NCBI GenBank assembly: GCA_934667815.1
Contig: CAKUMO010000001.1
Coordinates: 62,001-126,000 of the forward strand
From: an uncultured Oscillospiraceae bacterium
Lineage (GTDB): Bacteria; Bacillota; Clostridia; Oscillospirales; Oscillospiraceae
Length of the DNA stretch: 64,000 nt
Direction: 5' to 3'
This document shows, one piece after another, positions 60,371 to 64,000 of the stretch; position 1 is the stretch's first letter, and every line of letters begins with the position of its first letter. The notes beneath the pieces are model-generated. The model was not told the origin of the DNA, made no database searches, and was given only the letters and a program-made list of their open reading frames with translations. Made by a program: the position numbers and the translations under genes.

Positions 60371-62908
60371 TCAGGCTCCTCCCTTCACAAGCCAGTCGCG
60401 GGCGGGAACGGTCAGGCCGTCTGCGCGCGCGGCCTCGCGGCCGTAGTTGACATAGACCGTCGTGCCGTCGGAATAGACCGTGCGCGTCAGCGTCTCGGAG
60501 AGCGCTGCATGGTCGGTGATCGTCAGACCGAAGGTGTGCCCCAACTCGCCGTTCAGCCTTGTGTACAGGGCGAGCAGGCTCTCGCGCCAGTCGGCGTAGC
60601 GTGTGCTGAACAGGCGGTAGTCATAGGTGTAGGCGCTGTTTTTCAGCTCGGAATAGTCTATTTCCAAGAAACGGTAGGAAAGCCCCGCGCCGTATTCGAC
60701 GCTGCGCAGCAGCGCGGTGTCGTAGTCCTCCGCGAGGTTCAGCGCACCTGCGGTGTAGGTCACATAGCCGTGCAGCGCGATCTGATAGAACGGGATATGC
60801 GTGTCCAGAATGTCATATTCGCCGCCGAAAAGCTCCATGTCCGTTACGCAGTCCGCGCCCGCGAGGGCGTAGTCATAGGCGCCGGAGAGCAGCACGGGCG
60901 TGCCCTGCGCGCGGAGACTGCGCAGCGTTTCACGCTGTGCCAGCAGCGCACCATCGCGGCTGAGGCCGTTTTTGCGGCTGAAATCCGAGTAGAGCAGGCT
61001 TCCGTAGTCGGCCAGCGCGATGCCGTTTGCCGGCCAGCGCTGCGCGGCTTCGGTGAGCGTGCCGACCGCGCGGTCGGAGACAGACTGCTTGAGCAGATAG
61101 ATCGTGTCCGCGCTTGCCAGCGCACTTTGAATGTCTTGCGAGAATACATGCTGCTCGACGACCTCGTTGACCGTGTTGCGGATGGCGTCGGCATTTTTGG
61201 AAAAGCCGTCGAAGGCCGTCTCGCCGAGCACCTGCTGGGCGTAGCCCCCGAGATAGAGACGAGCATTTTTCTCCGCAAGGGCATCCAGAAGCGCCTGCTT
61301 TTGTGCCATGCTGCCGAGCACGCCCTCGGTTTTGGCATCGAGCAGCGCGGCTTGCTTCAGACCGCCGTTGAAAATGCCGCTGTACCGCACGCGAAGATTC
61401 ACGTCCTCCGGCAGAGACCGCACGGCCTCCGCCACCTCGGCATAGTCCGCGCCTGCGACCGTGTGCTGCGACGGGACGCCGAAGCTCGCACGCGTCAGAT
61501 CGATCGCGCCGACGAAGTCCAGCACCAGCGGCAGCGCACCTTCCGTGACGGGCATCAGCTCCGGCGCGTCCTCTAAGAGACACGCGCGATAGCGCTGCGC
61601 CATTTCCACATAGGAATCGCTGTTGCCGCAGATGAAGTCCAGCGTGACGGTCTGCTCAGGGTGCGCGTTCTGGTAAATCCAGAGCATGTCCTTGCTTTTC
61701 TCGGAGATCGAGGTCGCCTCACCGTGGACAATGCGGTAGATCGGGTGAACATAGTTATAGTTGCTGGCCTTGCCGCTCACGTCGGCCTCGACGGAAAGCT
61801 CGGCGTTGCCGCTGCGTCCGACGGCCATCAGGTAGCCGCCGTCCTTCACCATGCCGAACACGGGGAAAAGGCTTTCGGTCTCCTGCGTCCGGCTCTCGCG
61901 GCTCAGGGCTTCATCCCAGCCGTAGAGGTCAGAATAGTAGGGCGTTTGCAGCGTTTTTCCGTTGTCGAAGCGGATCTGTGCGCCGCCGCCGTCCGGGACG
62001 AGCAGCCAGCCCTCGCTGCCGGCCGGAGCCGCGCAGAAGTAGGGGAGCACTTGCAGCGTTTTGATGGGATATTCCGCAGGATAGCCGATGCGCTCGACCG
62101 GCACCTGCACGCGCAGCGCGTCGCCGGAGAGGGAATAGCAGAGCGTGACGTTGTACTGCACCGCTGCGGTTTCATCCTCCTGACCGGCGGGAAGATCCTG
62201 TACGCGTTCGTCCTCGTCATAGCCGGCGGCGAGGAAAGCCTCCTCGAGCTGGGCAAGCTGATAGCCCTGCACACTGCCGCCTGTCACGCTGGCCAGCGCA
62301 TAGACGGGGCCCTCCTCGAGCTGCGGCAGCAGCGGCAGGAGCTTGTCGCGCTTGCTCTGACTCATGGATTCGAGATCGTAGTGCAGATAGCTCTTTTTCA
62401 CGAGCGTCTGCTGCGCTGGCTCCATTGCGGAGAGGAACTGCTCCATGCGCCCGTCGGTGATGACCTGCGGAATGCAGTAGATGCGCTCCTGCGGGCCGAC
62501 GGTGTAGTCCACGCACAGGCTGTCGCCCTCACGGCGGATTTGAAAGCCGCCGTCTTTGATGCTGTAAGTATAGTTGTCATAGAGCGTGTCGTTGCCCTTG
62601 CGGTCGCTGTAAGTCAGAATCAGCGTGGAGCGCAGGGCGTTTTTTGTGGTGACGTAGGCCGTCGCGTCCTCCTCCGCTCCCTCGGGCACGGAGGTCCACA
62701 CGCGGCCGGAGCGCTTGTCCGTCAGGGTGAAGCAGCTCGTTTGACCGTCGAGCGTGAAGCGGAGCGTGTCGTTTTCCAGCGTATAGGCAGCGTCGCCCGC
62801 TTCATTGGAATAATAGGCCGCGCGGAAGCTCTCGCCGCTCTGCGTGCAGCCTGCCAGCAGCCCTATAAGGACGGCCAGCGCGAGAAGGAGACTGAAAATC
62901 CGTTTCAT
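60371..62908 (-). CDS. DUF5696 lipoprotein, probable extracellular glycan enzyme or binding protein
   Basis: A large secreted lipoprotein of 845 residues (lipobox LLAGC). The N-terminal half is beta-rich (mutarotase-like strands, DKRSGRVWTSVPEG). The C-terminal half looks like a TIM barrel (LPLVLDFVGAIDLTRAS, VNLRVRYSGIFNGG, DVLDTHIPFYQIALHGYVTYT-like segments). I take this as DUF5696, a family linked to glycoside hydrolase folds and always near CUT1 transporters in Clostridia. Its place before the permeases suggests it prepares the imported glycan. The reaction is unknown. Confidence 0.78.
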   Translation of the reverse strand: MKRIFSLLLALAVLIGLLAGCTQSGESFRAAYYSNEAGDAAYTLENDTLRFTLDGQTSCFTLTDKRSGRVWTSVPEGAEEDATAYVTTKNALRSTLILTYSDRKGNDTLYDNYTYSIKDGGFQIRREGDSLCVDYTVGPQERIYCIPQVITDGRMEQFLSAMEPAQQTLVKKSYLHYDLESMSQSKRDKLLPLLPQLEEGPVYALASVTGGSVQGYQLAQLEEAFLAAGYDEDERVQDLPAGQEDETAAVQYNVTLCYSLSGDALRVQVPVERIGYPAEYPIKTLQVLPYFCAAPAGSEGWLLVPDGGGAQIRFDNGKTLQTPYYSDLYGWDEALSRESRTQETESLFPVFGMVKDGGYLMAVGRSGNAELSVEADVSGKASNYNYVHPIYRIVHGEATSISEKSKDMLWIYQNAHPEQTVTLDFICGNSDSYVEMAQRYRACLLEDAPELMPVTEGALPLVLDFVGAIDLTRASFGVPSQHTVAGADYAEVAEAVRSLPEDVNLRVRYSGIFNGGLKQAALLDAKTEGVLGSMAQKQALLDALAEKNARLYLGGYAQQVLGETAFDGFSKNADAIRNTVNEVVEQHVFSQDIQSALASADTIYLLKQSVSDRAVGTLTEAAQRWPANGIALADYGSLLYSDFSRKNGLSRDGALLAQRETLRSLRAQGTPVLLSGAYDYALAGADCVTDMELFGGEYDILDTHIPFYQIALHGYVTYTAGALNLAEDYDTALLRSVEYGAGLSYRFLEIDYSELKNSAYTYDYRLFSTRYADWRESLLALYTRLNGELGHTFGLTITDHAALSETLTRTVYSDGTTVYVNYGREAARADGLTVPARDWLVKGGA

Positions 62909-62919
62909 ATTCGGCCTCC

Positions 62920-63600
62920 TTAGTAGAATTGAAAGCGCAGCTCACGGTACAGTGAGGCAAAATAGCCCACCGCTTCGCTGACCATGCTGAAGATCATCAG
63001 GCACAGCGTGATGATGACTGCCATGCCGACGACGGTGGCGACCGTAAACAGCAGCGTTTTCGACAGACTATAATCGTGCACCATCATCTGTCCGCAGATC
63101 AGAAGCGCCGCGCTCCAGAGCAGCCCCAGCGAATTGAAGAACGTGAACAGCATTTGCTCGTCCTTGAGCAGGACGTTGCTGACAAAGGTCATGGGCAGGC
63201 GCAGCAGGATAAAGGGCACCAGCGCATAGGCCGTGAGCATGTAAATATCGCGGAGCGTGCCCTTGCCGTCAAAGAGCGTGGTCAGGCACCAGTTTGCGAT
63301 GCAGAAGATCACCAGCGGCACAAGAAAGGTGCCGCATTCCAGCCAGACGTTGAAGCGCTGCAGATCTACGTCCACGAACAGCCAGTTTGAATACATCCGG
63401 CTCCAGACCTGCGTCAGCAGCGCCAGCAGCACGAAGGTGTTCGCTGCGGCCATGCTGCCGCGCTTTTCATGCTTGAGATCCCAGAAGCCGTCGAAAGGAT
63501 GAAGAATCACATACAGGCCGTAGCGCAGCGTTGCGGCGTAGTGCTTCCACCATGTGCGCTTGGAGACCGGCAGGCGCTGAAGGACGGTTTTAACTTTCAT
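62920..63600 (-). CDS. Yip1-domain membrane protein
   Basis: A 226-residue protein with a cytoplasmic start and about five hydrophobic segments. HPFDGFWDLKHEKRGSMAA at the N-terminal side followed by the helices is the pattern of bacterial Yip1 (PF04893) proteins. The role is unknown; such genes are conserved companions of DUF5696 and CUT1 transporters. It overlaps the preceding TPR gene by 11 bases and lies 11 bases before the DUF5696 gene. Confidence 0.8.
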   Translation of the reverse strand: MKVKTVLQRLPVSKRTWWKHYAATLRYGLYVILHPFDGFWDLKHEKRGSMAAANTFVLLALLTQVWSRMYSNWLFVDVDLQRFNVWLECGTFLVPLVIFCIANWCLTTLFDGKGTLRDIYMLTAYALVPFILLRLPMTFVSNVLLKDEQMLFTFFNSLGLLWSAALLICGQMMVHDYSLSKTLLFTVATVVGMAVIITLCLMIFSMVSEAVGYFASLYRELRFQFY

Positions 63601-64000
63601 AATCTTCCAGCGCCTCCTTTTGCTTGCGCAGCCATTTGTAAATCGCGCGCACGGCGACGAGCGTCAGCACGCCGAGCACGATCCACAGAAGGTGCTCTTC
63701 CAGCCACTGCTTGCGGTAGAGCTGGAACGCTTTGGAATAGTAAAAGCTGTCCTTGGCGTATTTCAGGTCGTTCAGTGCGCCCTCGTAGTCGCCCTTGCGC
63801 AGCTTGATCTTGCCGATGCCGTCGTAGGCCAGATAGTGGTTGCCGTTGAGGCGCAGAACCTCCTGCCATGCGGCGTAGGATTCGTCATAGCGGCCGGAAT
63901 CGTAGCAGCCGATGGCCTGCATGACCAGAGAGCCATAGTGCGTGGGCGTCAGCACGGTCAGATAACCGCTCGTGCTGTCGAGCACCAGCAGATCCTCGCC
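63590..64000 (-). CDS. C-terminal part of a TPR-type membrane protein (5' end outside window)
   Basis: The frame is open to the right edge, so the gene starts beyond it. The visible 136 residues read GEDLLVLDSTSGYLTVLTP at first, like the end of a beta-propeller (NHL-type) domain. Two TPR-like helices follow (YDESYAAWQEVLRLNGNHYLAY, GDYEGALNDLKYAKDS), then one transmembrane helix (LLWIVLGVLTLVAVRAIYKW) and a basic cytoplasmic tail. It heads or precedes the Yip1-DUF5696-permease operon. The function is unknown. Confidence 0.7.
   Translation of the reverse strand, partial: GEDLLVLDSTSGYLTVLTPTHYGSLVMQAIGCYDSGRYDESYAAWQEVLRLNGNHYLAYDGIGKIKLRKGDYEGALNDLKYAKDSFYYSKAFQLYRKQWLEEHLLWIVLGVLTLVAVRAIYKWLRKQKEALEDYES

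Overview
The window looks like chromosome from a G+C-rich anaerobic Gram-positive of the Clostridia, most likely Oscillospiraceae/Ruminococcaceae. The signs are many lipoproteins with a LxGC/LxAC lipobox, strong AGGAGG ribosome sites, sigma-A promoters, PhoPR and YesMN type two-component systems, ATP-dependent PEP carboxykinase, and a CUT1 sugar transporter without its own ATPase. No tRNA, rRNA, CRISPR array, prophage or transposase was seen. This assignment is inference from gene content, not from a marker gene.

Left part (1-20.9 kb), mostly housekeeping: the end of a repeat-containing surface protein; a hairpin-rich intergenic element flanked by two copies of one palindrome; pyruvate kinase behind a long leader with two tandem terminators; a frameshifted small gene; pckA; an exported alpha/beta hydrolase; a pyrG operon; the complete phosphate system pstSCAB-phoU-phoP-phoR with a Pho-box-like repeat; a lipoprotein; and a decayed GH85 endo-beta-N-acetylglucosaminidase carrying an amber codon, a frameshift and an apparent catalytic-core deletion. 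A putative 75-nt RNA lies upstream of that pseudogene and shares a 12-nt motif with the pyruvate kinase leader.

Middle (20.9-41.3 kb), visibly lower in G+C: four transcription units that appear to form one regulon. (1) SIS isomerase-PfkB kinase-LacI regulator-BtpA/SgcQ protein; (2) divergently, a nucleoside-type BMP ABC transporter plus an unknown protein; (3) two nucleoside phosphorylase paralogues with AllH-AllF-AllG (oxamate carbamoyltransferase family) and an LctP-type permease; (4) divergently, an Asp/Glu/hydantoin racemase-family protein lacking one catalytic cysteine, an allantoinase-like amidohydrolase and a D-2-hydroxyacid dehydrogenase. All four promoters carry the same 16-bp palindrome (GATAAA-N4-TTTATC type) at the expected start of transcription, so the LacI protein of unit 1 probably controls them all. 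The content suggests import of a nucleoside-like compound, phosphorolysis, ring opening of a cyclic ureide and energy recovery through carbamoyl phosphate. I do not recognise this combination as a described pathway, and it is the best candidate for a new system here.

Right part (41.4-64 kb), sugar use: a phosphodiesterase; an Mgl-like transporter with a YesN/YesM system and an extra sugar-binding lipoprotein probably acting as its sensor; a six-gene operon (FucI-fold isomerase, PfkB kinase, Rpe/AlsE epimerase, HxlB-like isomerase, DUF4432, D-lyxose isomerase) that looks like a route for a rare sugar through ketohexose phosphates; a stand-alone AraC DNA-binding domain; and a CUT1 transporter operon with DUF4867, DUF5696, Yip1 and TPR proteins that runs off the right edge.
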